A DNA stretch of 64,000 bases. It comes from Achromobacter spanius. GTDB lineage: Bacteria; Pseudomonadota; Gammaproteobacteria; Burkholderiales; Burkholderiaceae_B. Each line of letters opens with the position of its first letter. The first letter of the stretch is position 1. This document shows positions 53,033-62,025 of the stretch, piece by piece. The DNA lies in assembly GCF_029637605.1 (NCBI RefSeq), contig NZ_CP121261.1, positions 2,480,001-2,544,000 of the forward strand. Reading direction: 5' to 3'. Below the pieces are notes generated by a model. That model was not told where the DNA came from. It saw only the letters and a program-made list of their open reading frames with translations, and made no database searches. A program made the translations under genes and the position numbers.

Positions 53033-53983
53033 TCAGGCCCTCGCTTGCGCCAGCACTGCACTCAGGGTTCTTGCCGCCAACGTCAGCTTGAACGCATTGT
53101 CCTCGGTGGGTCGGGCGTTTGCCAGCAGACGGTCGGCCACTGCACGGGCGCCTTGCGGTATCGCGGCATCGGCCGCATCCAGCCGCCACGGCTGTGGCGC
53201 CACGCCCCCCAACGCCACGCGGCCGCTGCCGTCTTCCTGCACTACGGCGGCGACGGACACCAGCGCGAAGGCGAACGACGCGCGGTCGCGCACCTTGCGG
53301 TACACATGGACGCCGCCCATGGGCTTGGGCAAGTTCACTGCCGTGATGAGCTCGCCGGGTTCCAGGTTGCTGTCGATGTGCGGCGTATCGCCAGGCAGCC
53401 GGTAAAAGTCCGCGATTGGAATCACGCGCGTGGCGCCGTCGGGGCGCACCGTTTCTACCTGGGCGTCCAACAGGCGCATGGCCACCGCCATGTCGCTGGG
53501 ATGCGTGGCGATACAAGCTTCGCTGGCGCCGATCACGGCCAACTGGCGCGTCACGCCGCCCATGGCCGAACAGCCGGTACCGGGAGCGCGTTTATTACAG
53601 GGCATGTTGGTGTCGTAGAAGTACGGGCAGCGCGTGCGCTGCAGCAGATTGCCAGCGGTGGTCGCGCGGTTGCGGATCTGCCCGGAGGCGCCCGCCAGAA
53701 CGGCGCGCGACAGCACCGCGTAATCGCGCCGCACCCGCTCGTCCGCTGCCAGGTCGGTGTTGCGCACCAGGCTGCCCACACGCAAGCCGCCGTCCGGCGT
53801 CTCTGAAATCTGGTCCAGGCCCAAGCCGTTCACGTCGATCAGATGCGTGGGGGTTTCCACTTCCAGTTTCATCAGGTCCAGCAGGTTCGTGCCACCCGCG
53901 ATAAAGCGCGCGCCGCGCACCTGGGCGGCGCTGGCGGCGGCGTCGGCGGGGGTGCGGGCGCGCTCGTAGGTAAAGGGCCTCAT
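53033..53983 (-). CDS. paoB: PaoB/XdhB-like FAD-binding subunit
   Basis: A 316-residue FAD-binding subunit with [21 protein letters not shown] and [19 protein letters not shown] text ([20 protein letters not shown]). A cysteine group (C in RTRCPY, MPCNK and TGCSA) matches the extra [4Fe-4S] site reported for E. coli PaoB. It is placed between paoA and paoC, overlapping paoA by 4 bases. Confidence 0.87.
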   Translation of the reverse strand: MRPFTYERARTPADAAASAAQVRGARFIAGGTNLLDLMKLEVETPTHLIDVNGLGLDQISETPDGGLRVGSLVRNTDLAADERVRRDYAVLSRAVLAGASGQIRNRATTAGNLLQRTRCPYFYDTNMPCNKRAPGTGCSAMGGVTRQLAVIGASEACIATHPSDMAVAMRLLDAQVETVRPDGATRVIPIADFYRLPGDTPHIDSNLEPGELITAVNLPKPMGGVHVYRKVRDRASFAFALVSVAAVVQEDGSGRVALGGVAPQPWRLDAADAAIPQGARAVADRLLANARPTEDNAFKLTLAARTLSAVLAQARA

Positions 53984-54621
53984 GCTTTGCTCCCCGCCAC
54001 CTCGGTGATGGCTTCAAGAATGTTCGCGTACGCGCCGCAGCGGCAGATATTGCCGCTCATGCGTTCGCGGATTTCCTCCGCGCTCAAGAGCGGGCGCTCG
54101 GTCAGGCTGGCGCTGACGTGGCTGGGCACGCCTTGCGATACCTCTTCCAGCATCGCCACCGCCGAACAGATCTGCCCGGGCGTACAGTAGCCGCACTGGT
54201 AGCCGTCATGCTTGACGAAGGCGGCCTGCATCGGGTGCAGTGCCGTTGGCGTGCCCAGCCCTTCGATGGTGGTGATCTCGGCCCCGTCGTGCATGACAGC
54301 CAGCGTCAAGCAGGAATTGACGCGGCGCCCGTCCAGCACCACCGTACAGGCGCCGCACTGGCCGTGGTCGCAGCCTTTCTTGGTGCCGGTCAGGTGCAGG
54401 TGTTCACGCAGTGCGTCCAGCAGCGTCGTGCGCATGTCCAGCGACACCTCGCGCGCCGCGCCATTGACGCGCAAGGTCACGGTGGTGGACATGGCTTGCA
54501 TGCCGGCCTGCGTGGCCTGCTGGGCGACCGTCATCGATGGCGTGGCCATCGCGGTGGCAGAAACGGCGCCTGCCTTGAGCAGGTTGCGCCGGGTAATCTT
54601 GATGGCAAGCGAATTTTCCAA
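53980..54621 (-). CDS. paoA: PaoA-like 2Fe-2S subunit with Tat signal
   Basis: A 213-residue small subunit. A Tat signal ([19 protein letters not shown]) precedes a plant-type ferredoxin domain ([16 protein letters not shown]) and a second helical cluster domain ([13 protein letters not shown] and [11 protein letters not shown]). The Tat signal on one subunit fits export of the whole folded complex. First gene of the pao operon. Confidence 0.9.
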   Translation of the reverse strand: MENSLAIKITRRNLLKAGAVSATAMATPSMTVAQQATQAGMQAMSTTVTLRVNGAAREVSLDMRTTLLDALREHLHLTGTKKGCDHGQCGACTVVLDGRRVNSCLTLAVMHDGAEITTIEGLGTPTALHPMQAAFVKHDGYQCGYCTPGQICSAVAMLEEVSQGVPSHVSASLTERPLLSAEEIRERMSGNICRCGAYANILEAITEVAGSKA

Positions 54622-54636
54622 GGCAGCCTCTTTGTC

Positions 54637-55671
54637 TTAGTCGGCAACGCGGACCACGCCGCGCTCCAGGTCGTCGGCCAGCAAACCGCATTCCTGTAGC
54701 GGATGCGTGCTGGGCGGGGTGGTGTGCCGGATGCGCTCTTGCGTCAATTCGGCCAGGATGGATACCGCGATTTCCGGCGGTGTGCGGCTGCCGATGGGCA
54801 GGCCCACCGGCCCGCGCAGGCGCGCCACCTGCGCTTCTGTAAAGCCAAAATGTTCAAGCAGGCGCTTGCGGCGATGGTCGTTCGTGCGCCGTGAACCCAG
54901 CGCGCCCACGAAGAATGCTGGCGAGGGCAGCGCTTCCAGCAGCGCCATATCGTCCAGCTTGGGGTCATGCGCCAGCACGATGATCGCCGTGCGGATGTCC
55001 GGCGCCAGGGCTGCAACGGTATCGTCGGGCATCGTCGTCAACAGCCGCGTGCCAGGCACATTCCACGACGCGGCGTATTCCTCGCGCGGGTCGCACACGA
55101 TCACTTCAAAACCCAGCGCCATCGCCATGGGCGCGATGTAGCGCGCGATGTCGCCCGCGCCCACCAGCAACAGACGCCATTGCGGCCCGTGCAGCGTGGT
55201 CAGCGTTTTGCCGTCCCAATGGAATTGATCGCCCGGCCGGGCAGGCGCCAAGGCCGCCATGCCGGCGTCCAGGCTGAGGGTTCTTTTGACCAGTTCACCC
55301 TTGCCCAGGCGTTCGGCCAGGCCTTGCAGCAGCGCGGTGTCTGGATCGGGTTCGATCAACAATTCCAGGATGCCGCCGCAAGGCAGGCCGAAGTTCAACG
55401 CTTCGTCGCGGGTGGCGCCGTAGGTCAGGGCGTAGGGGCGTGGCTGCCAGAGCTCGCCGCGCCGCATCTTGTCGATCAGGTCGTCTTCAATACAGCCGCC
55501 CGACACCGATCCCGCGATGCGCCCGTCGTCGCGCACTGCCAGCCAGGATCCGCGCGGCCGGGGTGAGGCGCCCCAGGTATTGGCCACCGTGGCCAGGATG
55601 AATCGGTGGCCCTGATGGCGCCAGCTCTCGATTGCGGCTAAAACCTGCAAATCCAGGCTATCCATGATCAT
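54637..55671 (-). CDS. paoD: XdhC/CoxI-family molybdenum-cofactor insertion protein (PaoD-like)
   Basis: A 344-residue protein of the XdhC family (N-domain GSVSGGCIEDDLIDKMR; C-domain Rossmann GAGDIARYIAPMAMALGFEV and ALGSRRTNDHRRKRLLEHFG). Such chaperones bind MCD/Moco and insert it in the partner enzyme. It lies 15 bases upstream of paoA. ATG 55,671 follows GGAGGG. Confidence 0.87.
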   Translation of the reverse strand: MIMDSLDLQVLAAIESWRHQGHRFILATVANTWGASPRPRGSWLAVRDDGRIAGSVSGGCIEDDLIDKMRRGELWQPRPYALTYGATRDEALNFGLPCGGILELLIEPDPDTALLQGLAERLGKGELVKRTLSLDAGMAALAPARPGDQFHWDGKTLTTLHGPQWRLLLVGAGDIARYIAPMAMALGFEVIVCDPREEYAASWNVPGTRLLTTMPDDTVAALAPDIRTAIIVLAHDPKLDDMALLEALPSPAFFVGALGSRRTNDHRRKRLLEHFGFTEAQVARLRGPVGLPIGSRTPPEIAVSILAELTQERIRHTTPPSTHPLQECGLLADDLERGVVRVAD

Positions 55672-55806
55672 GCCCTCCAGATATCGAACTCACTGTAGCA
55701 GCGCGCCACCCGGCAAGAAAAGAGGCAAAATCTGCATACTCTGATGAGCAATACTCAACAACGATCTAATGCGCCAAGCCGCTGAAGCGCGAACGCAGCA
55801 AGTCCC

Positions 55807-56490
55807 ATGCCCAGCCCCTTACCCGACAGCCCCCCTACACTGGCCCCTTCAGGCGTCCCTTTACGCGCCCCGTCTACTGCCCCGCCCGCATGCGTGGGCG
55901 TGCTGCTGGCTGCGGGCCACGGGCGGCGCTATGCCGCCATCGCGCCGGGCCAGGACAAGCTGTTGGCGCTGCTGGGCGATGGCACGCCAGTTGCCCTGGC
56001 GTGCGCCCGTGCGCTGCGGCAAGCCACCGCGCGCACCATTGCGGTGCTACGCGCAGACCAAACGGCGCTGCGAGCATTGCTGGAATCGGAGGGATGCGAA
56101 ATTGTGGTGGTGAAGGCAGACGCAAACGGCATGGGCGACAGCCTGGCCACGGCCGCGCGCCACTTGATGCAAGCGATGCAAGCCCAGGACGATTCGGCCG
56201 AATCCGCCTGCCTGATCGCCTTGGCCGACATGCCGTGGTTGCGCGCCGACACCTGTTTGCAAGTGGCTGCCGCAACACGCCGGCACCGCATCGTGGCGCC
56301 CACGTGGCAGGGGCGCCGCGGGCATCCGGTTGCATTCGCCCGCGACCTGTGGCCTGAGCTTGCCGCGCTTTCGGGCGATGTGGGCGCGCGCAGCGTGCTG
56401 ATGCGACATCCGGTTCATGAATTGGTAGTTGACGACCCGGGCGTGCTGGCGGACGTGGACGCGCCGGAGGACTTGGTGTCCAAGCGTTGA
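55807..56490 (+). CDS. mocA: MocA-like CTP:molybdopterin cytidylyltransferase
   Basis: A 227-residue nucleotidyltransferase with the loop VGVLLAAGHGRRYAAIAPGQ, KADANGMGDSLATA and CLIALADMPWLRAD, then RGHPVAF: all MobA/MocA patterns. MocA makes the MCD form of Moco used by PaoABC-type enzymes. It is divergent from paoD across a 135-base gap. A proline-rich stretch of about 28 residues precedes the domain. Confidence 0.86.
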   Translation: MPSPLPDSPPTLAPSGVPLRAPSTAPPACVGVLLAAGHGRRYAAIAPGQDKLLALLGDGTPVALACARALRQATARTIAVLRADQTALRALLESEGCEIVVVKADANGMGDSLATAARHLMQAMQAQDDSAESACLIALADMPWLRADTCLQVAAATRRHRIVAPTWQGRRGHPVAFARDLWPELAALSGDVGARSVLMRHPVHELVVDDPGVLADVDAPEDLVSKR

Positions 56491-56504
56491 CGCGCTGCTT
56501 TCAT

Positions 56505-56576
56505 CGCATCTCAGACATCCAACGCATCTCAGACACCCAACGCATCTCGGGCATCCATCCCATCTCAGACATCTTT
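56505..56576. repeat. Four 18-bp tandem repeats after mocA
   Basis: Units at 56,505, 56,523, 56,541 and 56,559 share CGCATCTCAGACATCCAA with 0-5 changes. They lie between convergent mocA and bug genes, outside coding sequence. Confidence 0.9.
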
Positions 56577-56579
56577 ACC

Positions 56580-56615
56580 GCGTCCTCGATGGCGTCCTCC
56601 ATGCCGTCCTCTACG
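56580..56615. repeat. Three 12-bp tandem repeats
   Basis: GCGTCCTCGATG, GCGTCCTCCATG and CCGTCCTCTACG follow the 18-bp array directly and reach the last codons of the bug gene. Confidence 0.85.
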
Positions 56616-57603
56616 GCTTGTCCGCAATCCCCGCGTCACGGATGATCTTGGTCCAGCGTGTCTCTTCCTGCTTCACGTATTCACCCAGCGCGGCGGGCGT
56701 GCCCACATTGGCGACCAGCCCTTCCAATTCCAGCGCCGCCTGAAAATCCGCCTTGCCCGACACTTTCTTGATGGCCGCGTTGAGCTGGTCGATGACTGCC
56801 TGGGGCGTACCTTGCGGTACGAAGACACCATACCAGCTATCCACGAAGTAACCGGCTTCACCCGCTTCCGCGACGCTGGGCACGCCCGGATACGCGGGCG
56901 AGCGGTCTTTGGTGGTGACCGCCAGCGCGCGCAGCTGCCCGTTCTTGATCTGGCCGCTAACGCTTGCCGAGGTAGAAAAGATCATGTCGATCTGCCCACC
57001 TATCAGGTCGTTGATGGCCGGCCCCGCGCCCTTGTACGGCACGTGCAGGATGTCGACCTTGCCCAGGCTCTTGAACAATTCCCCCGCCAGATGCGCCGAC
57101 GTGCCGTTGCCGTAGGAACCGAACGTCAGCTTGCCGGGATGTGCGCGCGCATAGGTCAGCAAGTCCTGCACGCTTTTGAATTGGGACTTGGGCGACACCA
57201 CCAGCACATTGGGCGACTTGCCGATCAACGCGACGGGCGCGAACGCCGCCTCGGTGTCGTACGGCAGCTTCTTGTGGATGGCCGGGTTGACCGCATGCGC
57301 GAACGTGGCCATCAACAGCGAGTAGCCATCGGGCGGACTCTTGGCCACGTTTTCCGTGCCGATGATGGTGCTGCCGCCCGGCCGGTTCTCAACGATGACC
57401 GACTCGCCTAGCTCATCGGTCAAGCCCTTGGCCAGTTGGCGCGCAATGATGTCCGTGCCGCCGCCCGGGGTGAACGGCACCACGATGCGCAGCGGCCGGT
57501 CCGGAAACGCCGCGTGCGCCTGCGGTGCGCAAAGGCTTGCCATTGTCAGCGCCGTGGCGGCCACGGCCTTGGCGGATAGCCATGCAAAATACTGGGTCTT
57601 CAT
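56611..57603 (-). CDS. Bug/TctC-family periplasmic solute receptor
   Basis: A 330-residue periplasmic receptor. Signal peptide (AVAATALTMASLCAPQAHA) followed by FPDRPLRIVVPFTPGGGTDIIAR, then DILHVPYKGAGPAINDLIGGQ. ATG 57,603 has AGGAGA upstream. It follows the acyl-CoA synthetase gene by 81 bases and likely supplies its substrate. Its 3' end touches a tandem repeat. Confidence 0.92.
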   Translation of the reverse strand: MKTQYFAWLSAKAVAATALTMASLCAPQAHAAFPDRPLRIVVPFTPGGGTDIIARQLAKGLTDELGESVIVENRPGGSTIIGTENVAKSPPDGYSLLMATFAHAVNPAIHKKLPYDTEAAFAPVALIGKSPNVLVVSPKSQFKSVQDLLTYARAHPGKLTFGSYGNGTSAHLAGELFKSLGKVDILHVPYKGAGPAINDLIGGQIDMIFSTSASVSGQIKNGQLRALAVTTKDRSPAYPGVPSVAEAGEAGYFVDSWYGVFVPQGTPQAVIDQLNAAIKKVSGKADFQAALELEGLVANVGTPAALGEYVKQEETRWTKIIRDAGIADKP

Positions 57604-57684
57604 GCTTGTCTCCTGATATTTTCCTGCGCCGGTCTGGGTGCGGCGCCTGTGCAAAAAAAGGGGCGGCCGGATGGCCGTGCCCGG

Positions 57685-59781
57685 TCAGTCCTGCAACACC
57701 ACGACGCCATCGGCCGCGCAAACGCCCTGCCCCAAGGGCTTGACGAACAAGGGATTGATCTCGGCTTCGATCAACTGCGCCTGCAAGGCGGTGGCCATGC
57801 CCGCGAACGCCAACACCGCCTGAATCAGCGCGGGCACATCCGCTTTGGGACGGCCGCGATAGCCGTCCAGCAAGGGCCAGGTCTTCAGGCGTTGCAAGGC
57901 GGCAAGCACCGCGTCTTCCGTCAAGGCCGCGCCATCTTCCGGCAGCAGCAGCAAGGTCGTGTCGCGCACCAACTCGGCCACCACCCCGCCCATGCCCAAC
58001 AGCACCGCCGACCCCAGCGGGTCGTGATGCAGGCCGACGATGACTTCGGCGGCGCCCGTCACCATCTCTTGCACCAGAAAGGCCTGGGGCGGCTGGCCCG
58101 TATGCCGCTGTACGTCTTGCGTCATCTGCCGCAGGCGGTCTGCGATGTCTTCGGGCGCTACGTTGACCGCCACGCCGCCCACATCGCTTTTATGGCTGAT
58201 CTTGCTCGACAGTAGCTTGAGCACCACGCGTGGCCCCAAGGTGCCGGCGGCGCTTGTTGCTTGTGACTCGGACGTGACCGTGATTTCGCGCACGCCGGGA
58301 ATGCCGAACCGGACGAACAGCGCCTTGGCCTGGGCCTCATCCAGCGAGCCCCGCTCCATGCACGAGATCGGTTCGGTGGCCTTGGACGGCACGTGCGCAG
58401 GCACAGCACGTTTCTTGCCCCCCTGCACGCGCCACATGGCCGACAGCGCCGCGCCGATGCTCTCGGGCGCCGGGAACGCGGGGATGCCGTAGTGGCTGAG
58501 CACCTCGGCCGCGCGCGGCGCGTGTGGACTGATGAAGGCCATCAAGGGCTTGCTGCTCAGCGCAAGCGAATCGCGCAACGCATTGGCCATCAGTTCAGGC
58601 TGCGCCACGCCAGACGAACCCACCACAACCACCAGCGCATCGTACTGATCGCTTTCCAGCACGATGCGGATGGCGTTGCGCAACAGGTCCGGCTGCAAGC
58701 CTGCCAAGGTCACGTCGATGGGGTTGCGGTCCAGCGCGGCGTGGTCGCCGGTTTGCAGCGTCCGCAAGGCGGCGCCGGTGGCCGCATCAGGCGCGGGCAG
58801 TTCAAAACCCGCCACACCAAGGCTGTCGGCCACCAGCGTGCCCGCTCCGCCAGTTGACGTCAGCACGGCCACACGCTGGCCGCCCAGCTTGCGTTCGCTG
58901 GCCAGCGCGGCGGGAATGTCCAGCAGGTCTGCAAACGTCTGCGCGCGGATGATGCCCACGTCGTCGAAGAGCGCGTCGTACATGGCGTCGGCGCCCGCCA
59001 ACGCACCCGTGTGCGACGCGGCGGCCTGGGCGCCGGATGCCGAGCGGCCAATCTTGAACGCCACAATCGGCTTGCCCGCCGCGGCCGCCTTGCGCGCGGC
59101 GGCGCGGAAGGTCTTGGGGTTACGGATGCTTTCCACGTACAGCGCGATGACGCGCGTGGCGGGGTCGTCCGCCAAGGCATCCACAAAATCGGCCAGGTCC
59201 AGGTCGACCTCGTTGCTGGTGGAGATCAGCTTGGACAAACCGATGCCACGCGCCGCCGCGCGCGACAGCAGCGCACCCAGGATACCGCCGCTTTGCGACA
59301 CCAGGCCCACCGCGCCGCTGTGCAGATGATCCAGTTCCAAGGCGCCGCTGGCAGACAGCGTGATGCGGTCCGTCAGGTTGACCAGGCCTATCGTGTTGGG
59401 GCCCAGGATGCGCATGCTGCCCGCCGCATCGCGCAGCTCGCGCTGACGGCGCGCACCCTCTTCGCCCGTTTCGGAATAACCGCTGGCCAGCACGATGGCG
59501 GCGCCCGTGCCGATATCGGCCAGGTCCCGCACGGCCTGCTGCGTGTGCTGGGCGCTGAGCAGCACGATGGCCACGTCCGGCGCTTCCGGCAAGGCGCGCA
59601 CATCGGGATAGCAACGCAGCCCGGCAATCTCGGACGCCTTGGGATTGACGGGATAAATGCGGCCCTGGAAGCCGTGCTTCTGCAAATAGGCCACGGGCCG
59701 GCCCGAGGTCTTGGCCGGGTCCGCCGATGCCCCCACCACTGCCACGCTGCGCGGTCGCAGCAGCTTTTGCAGGCCGTTCAT
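57685..59781 (-). CDS. ADP-forming acyl-CoA synthetase (acetate-CoA ligase family)
   Basis: A 698-residue protein combining the alpha and beta parts of NDP-forming acyl-CoA synthetases: CoA-binding Rossmann domain (RSVAVVGASADPAKTSGRPV), succinyl-CoA-ligase-like domains (SQSGGILGALLSRAAA, AAASHTGALAGADAMYD with candidate phospho-His H257), then an ATP-grasp domain (about 470-690, LKLLSSKISHKSDVGGVAVN). It makes an acyl-CoA from acid, CoA and ATP. Start overlaps the enoyl-CoA hydratase stop (ATGA). Confidence 0.88.
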   Translation of the reverse strand: MNGLQKLLRPRSVAVVGASADPAKTSGRPVAYLQKHGFQGRIYPVNPKASEIAGLRCYPDVRALPEAPDVAIVLLSAQHTQQAVRDLADIGTGAAIVLASGYSETGEEGARRQRELRDAAGSMRILGPNTIGLVNLTDRITLSASGALELDHLHSGAVGLVSQSGGILGALLSRAAARGIGLSKLISTSNEVDLDLADFVDALADDPATRVIALYVESIRNPKTFRAAARKAAAAGKPIVAFKIGRSASGAQAAASHTGALAGADAMYDALFDDVGIIRAQTFADLLDIPAALASERKLGGQRVAVLTSTGGAGTLVADSLGVAGFELPAPDAATGAALRTLQTGDHAALDRNPIDVTLAGLQPDLLRNAIRIVLESDQYDALVVVVGSSGVAQPELMANALRDSLALSSKPLMAFISPHAPRAAEVLSHYGIPAFPAPESIGAALSAMWRVQGGKKRAVPAHVPSKATEPISCMERGSLDEAQAKALFVRFGIPGVREITVTSESQATSAAGTLGPRVVLKLLSSKISHKSDVGGVAVNVAPEDIADRLRQMTQDVQRHTGQPPQAFLVQEMVTGAAEVIVGLHHDPLGSAVLLGMGGVVAELVRDTTLLLLPEDGAALTEDAVLAALQRLKTWPLLDGYRGRPKADVPALIQAVLAFAGMATALQAQLIEAEINPLFVKPLGQGVCAADGVVVLQD

Positions 59782-60629
59782 TGGCCTTCTCCCGAGGCTT
59801 TGTTTGTCGTGGCCTGGGCCGTATTGGCCCGGGCCGTATTGGCCTCGGCCATCTTCGCCAGAAACGCCGCCACGGATTCGCGGTGTTCGGTGCTGGTGTA
59901 GCAAATGCCCTGCGCCTGGCTGCCCATCGCGAACACCTGGTCCGCCGTCAGCTCGGAACTCTGATCCAGAATCGACTTGCTGAGCGCCAGCGCCGTGGCC
60001 GAGCCTTGCGCCAGTTCGGCCGCCCAAGCCTGGGCCGCGCGCACTTCATCCCCCGCGGGCGCCAGGCGGTCGGCTATCCCCAAGGCCAAGGCTTCATCAG
60101 CCAGTACCTTGCGGCCGGAATAGATCAAATCCTTGGCGCGGGCCAGCCCCACGCGGCGCGGCAGAAAGTACATGCCGCCGCCATCCGGAATCAGCCCGCG
60201 CGCAATGTAGCTCCAGGTGAACGACGCCGCTTCGGATGCCACGATGAAGTCGCAGCTAAGGGCGGTGTCCGCGCCCAGCCCGGCGGCCGCGCCATTGACG
60301 GCCGCGATGGTGGGCTTGGGCATGCGATACAGCAGGCTCACCGCATGGTGCACCCGCTGCTGCCGCGACCAGCCGTTGAAGGCGACCTCGCCCGAGGGGG
60401 CGTCCATGCGGCGCTGCATCCCCGAGATGTCGCCGCCCGCGCAAAAGCCCTTGCCTTCGCCGGTCAGCACCAATGCCCTTGTGCCACGGTCGGCGCTTAC
60501 GACCTCCAGCGCGTGGATCAATTCGGCGCGCATGGCGTCGCTGATCGCGTTGCGCTTATCCGGCCGGTTCAGCGTCAGCGTCGCCACTCCGCCGTCCAAT
60601 TGCAGTTTGATGAATTCGTAGTCCGCCAT
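59778..60629 (-). CDS. Enoyl-CoA hydratase/isomerase family protein
   Basis: A 283-residue crotonase-fold enzyme: FCAGGDISGMQRR, AAVNGAAAGLGADTALSCDF (oxyanion hole) and RGLIPDGGG. By eye the first crotonase Glu is not kept (WSYIARG), and the second aligns with Asp (RAKDLIYSG), so an isomerase or other reaction is likely. The C-terminus is a repeat-like ANTARANTAQATTN tail. Coupled to the acyl-CoA synthetase gene. Confidence 0.85.
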   Translation of the reverse strand: MADYEFIKLQLDGGVATLTLNRPDKRNAISDAMRAELIHALEVVSADRGTRALVLTGEGKGFCAGGDISGMQRRMDAPSGEVAFNGWSRQQRVHHAVSLLYRMPKPTIAAVNGAAAGLGADTALSCDFIVASEAASFTWSYIARGLIPDGGGMYFLPRRVGLARAKDLIYSGRKVLADEALALGIADRLAPAGDEVRAAQAWAAELAQGSATALALSKSILDQSSELTADQVFAMGSQAQGICYTSTEHRESVAAFLAKMAEANTARANTAQATTNKASGEGQ

Positions 60630-60738
60630 CTTGCTTGCTCCGTCCTGGTAGATGGGCCAGCCAGTCCCGGTATCGGGTTTTTCTTGGCTGGCGATATCGA
60701 CACGGTAGGCGCTACAGTTGGCGAAAACACGCACCTAT

Positions 60739-60753
60739 TTCCATCTGGTGGAA
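60739..60753. promoter_or_regulatory. Palindrome TTCCA-TCTGG-TGGAA before IclR gene
   Basis: Five-base arms around a five-base centre lie just upstream of the IclR start, in the divergent promoter region of the enoyl-CoA hydratase operon. IclR-type sites are palindromes of this size. Confidence 0.45.
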
Positions 60754-60759
60754 TTGCTT

Positions 60760-61587
60760 ATGACAACTCGGACATCCGAAATTTCGACCGATACCTCGGC
60801 CGCCGCTACGCAACGTTTCGATGGCATCAGCCAGAACCGCTCTCTGGCTCGTGGCCTGGACATCCTGCGGGCGTTCAAGCCCGGCACCGACCTGCTGGGC
60901 AATGGCGAGCTGGCCGAGCGCACCGGCTTGTCGGCGGCAACGGTCAGCCGCCTGACGCAAACCCTGGTCACCAGCGGCTTTCTGGAATACGAACGCGGTG
61001 CGCGCGCCTATCGGCTGGCCGCGCCCGTGCTCAGCCTGGGACACGCGATGCGCGCCGCCTCGCCCGTGTTGAACGCGGCCACGCCGTTCATGCAGGACGT
61101 GTCCAACAAGCTCAAGGTCAATATCGGCCTGGCCTGCGCGGACCGCACGGAAATGGTTTACCTGGAATCCATCCGCTATAACCGCAAGGCCTCGTTGCGC
61201 ACCATTGTGGCGGGCCAACGGGTACCGATTGAACTGACTTCGCTAGGCCGCGCTTATCTGGCCACCCTGGACGCCAGAACGCGCCAGGCGCTGCTTGAAG
61301 AAATAATGCGGGGCTATCGCAGCGCGTCGTGGAAACCGATCAGCGCCGAGGTCAACAAAGCCTTTGAGAAAGTTGCCGCCACGGAAGTTTGCCTGGCGTC
61401 GTGGCAGCCGGGGGTGGTCGCCATGTCCACGCCCCTGGCCGTGCCCGGTGGGCAAATGCTGGCCTTGAACCTCAGCCTGATTACGGATGACACGGCATCA
61501 GCGATAGAACGGCAGTATGGCGCGGCGCTGCTGGCGTTGAGAGACAAGATCGTTCATGAGTTGGAACGTCGTGCGCCGACCGGCTAG
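60760..61587 (+). CDS. IclR-family transcriptional regulator
   Basis: A 275-residue regulator: winged helix SLARGLDILRAFKPGTDLLG and ERTGLSAATVSRLTQTLVTS, then the IclR ligand domain (VSNKLKVNIGLACADRTEMV, ISLGRAYLATL-like text ELTSLGRAYLATL). It is divergent from the enoyl-CoA hydratase/acyl-CoA synthetase/Bug operon and is its likely regulator. A TTG at 60,718 is an alternative start but would cover the palindrome. Confidence 0.9.
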   Translation: MTTRTSEISTDTSAAATQRFDGISQNRSLARGLDILRAFKPGTDLLGNGELAERTGLSAATVSRLTQTLVTSGFLEYERGARAYRLAAPVLSLGHAMRAASPVLNAATPFMQDVSNKLKVNIGLACADRTEMVYLESIRYNRKASLRTIVAGQRVPIELTSLGRAYLATLDARTRQALLEEIMRGYRSASWKPISAEVNKAFEKVAATEVCLASWQPGVVAMSTPLAVPGGQMLALNLSLITDDTASAIERQYGAALLALRDKIVHELERRAPTG

Positions 61588-62025
61588 CAAACCGGGAATC
61601 AACCCCGGACGCCGGTCACGGCCTTAATGCGGCGGATGCTGCGTAATTGTTCTTCAGTACAGCCGCCCTCGTGACCGCCTTGCGGGTCGCCCTGACCCGG
61701 AATATTCCATTTCAGGAAAACATCCTTTCTGATCAAAACGATTATTCGTGAATGGGAGGGATATTCCACGCAGATTATTTCTTCTCGTATTTTTTGCGAT
61801 GGCCAGAGCACAAGTAATGAAGCCACATGCACAAGCACTGCCCTATTCAGCATTCCGGATTTACACCTCTACAGGAACGGCGCAGTGTAGAGAGTGATGC
61901 GTCCTCCGTCTTTAGGAAAGGCAATCAAACCAGACAGAAAGTATCTAACCCATTAACTATTTCAATTTATTCCGCAATAAACCCGGAAAGATAATATGCA
62001 CAGATAATGCATCTTAATAAATCGA
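61588..62025. other. AT-rich spacer between IclR and amidohydrolase genes
   Basis: This 438-base spacer differs in base composition from the rest of the window. It holds the weak 84-codon frame and an inverted repeat CTCTACA-N12-TGTAGAG (61,867-61,892). Nothing else recognised. Confidence 0.5.
61599..61853 (-). CDS. Short hypothetical reading frame in AT-rich spacer
   Basis: An 84-residue frame (IPGQGDPQGGHEGGCTEEQL in its second half) in unusually AT-rich DNA. I do not recognise it. The C-terminal half looks protein-like (Gly/Gln/Asp turn then a basic helix), but no Shine-Dalgarno is clear. It could be a relic. Confidence 0.35.
   Translation of the reverse strand: MLNRAVLVHVASLLVLWPSQKIREEIICVEYPSHSRIIVLIRKDVFLKWNIPGQGDPQGGHEGGCTEEQLRSIRRIKAVTGVRG

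Noticed and set aside
56505..56615. Possible CRISPR array
   Set aside because: Units are directly tandem with no spacers, and are only 18 or 12 bases long; no cas genes are in the window.
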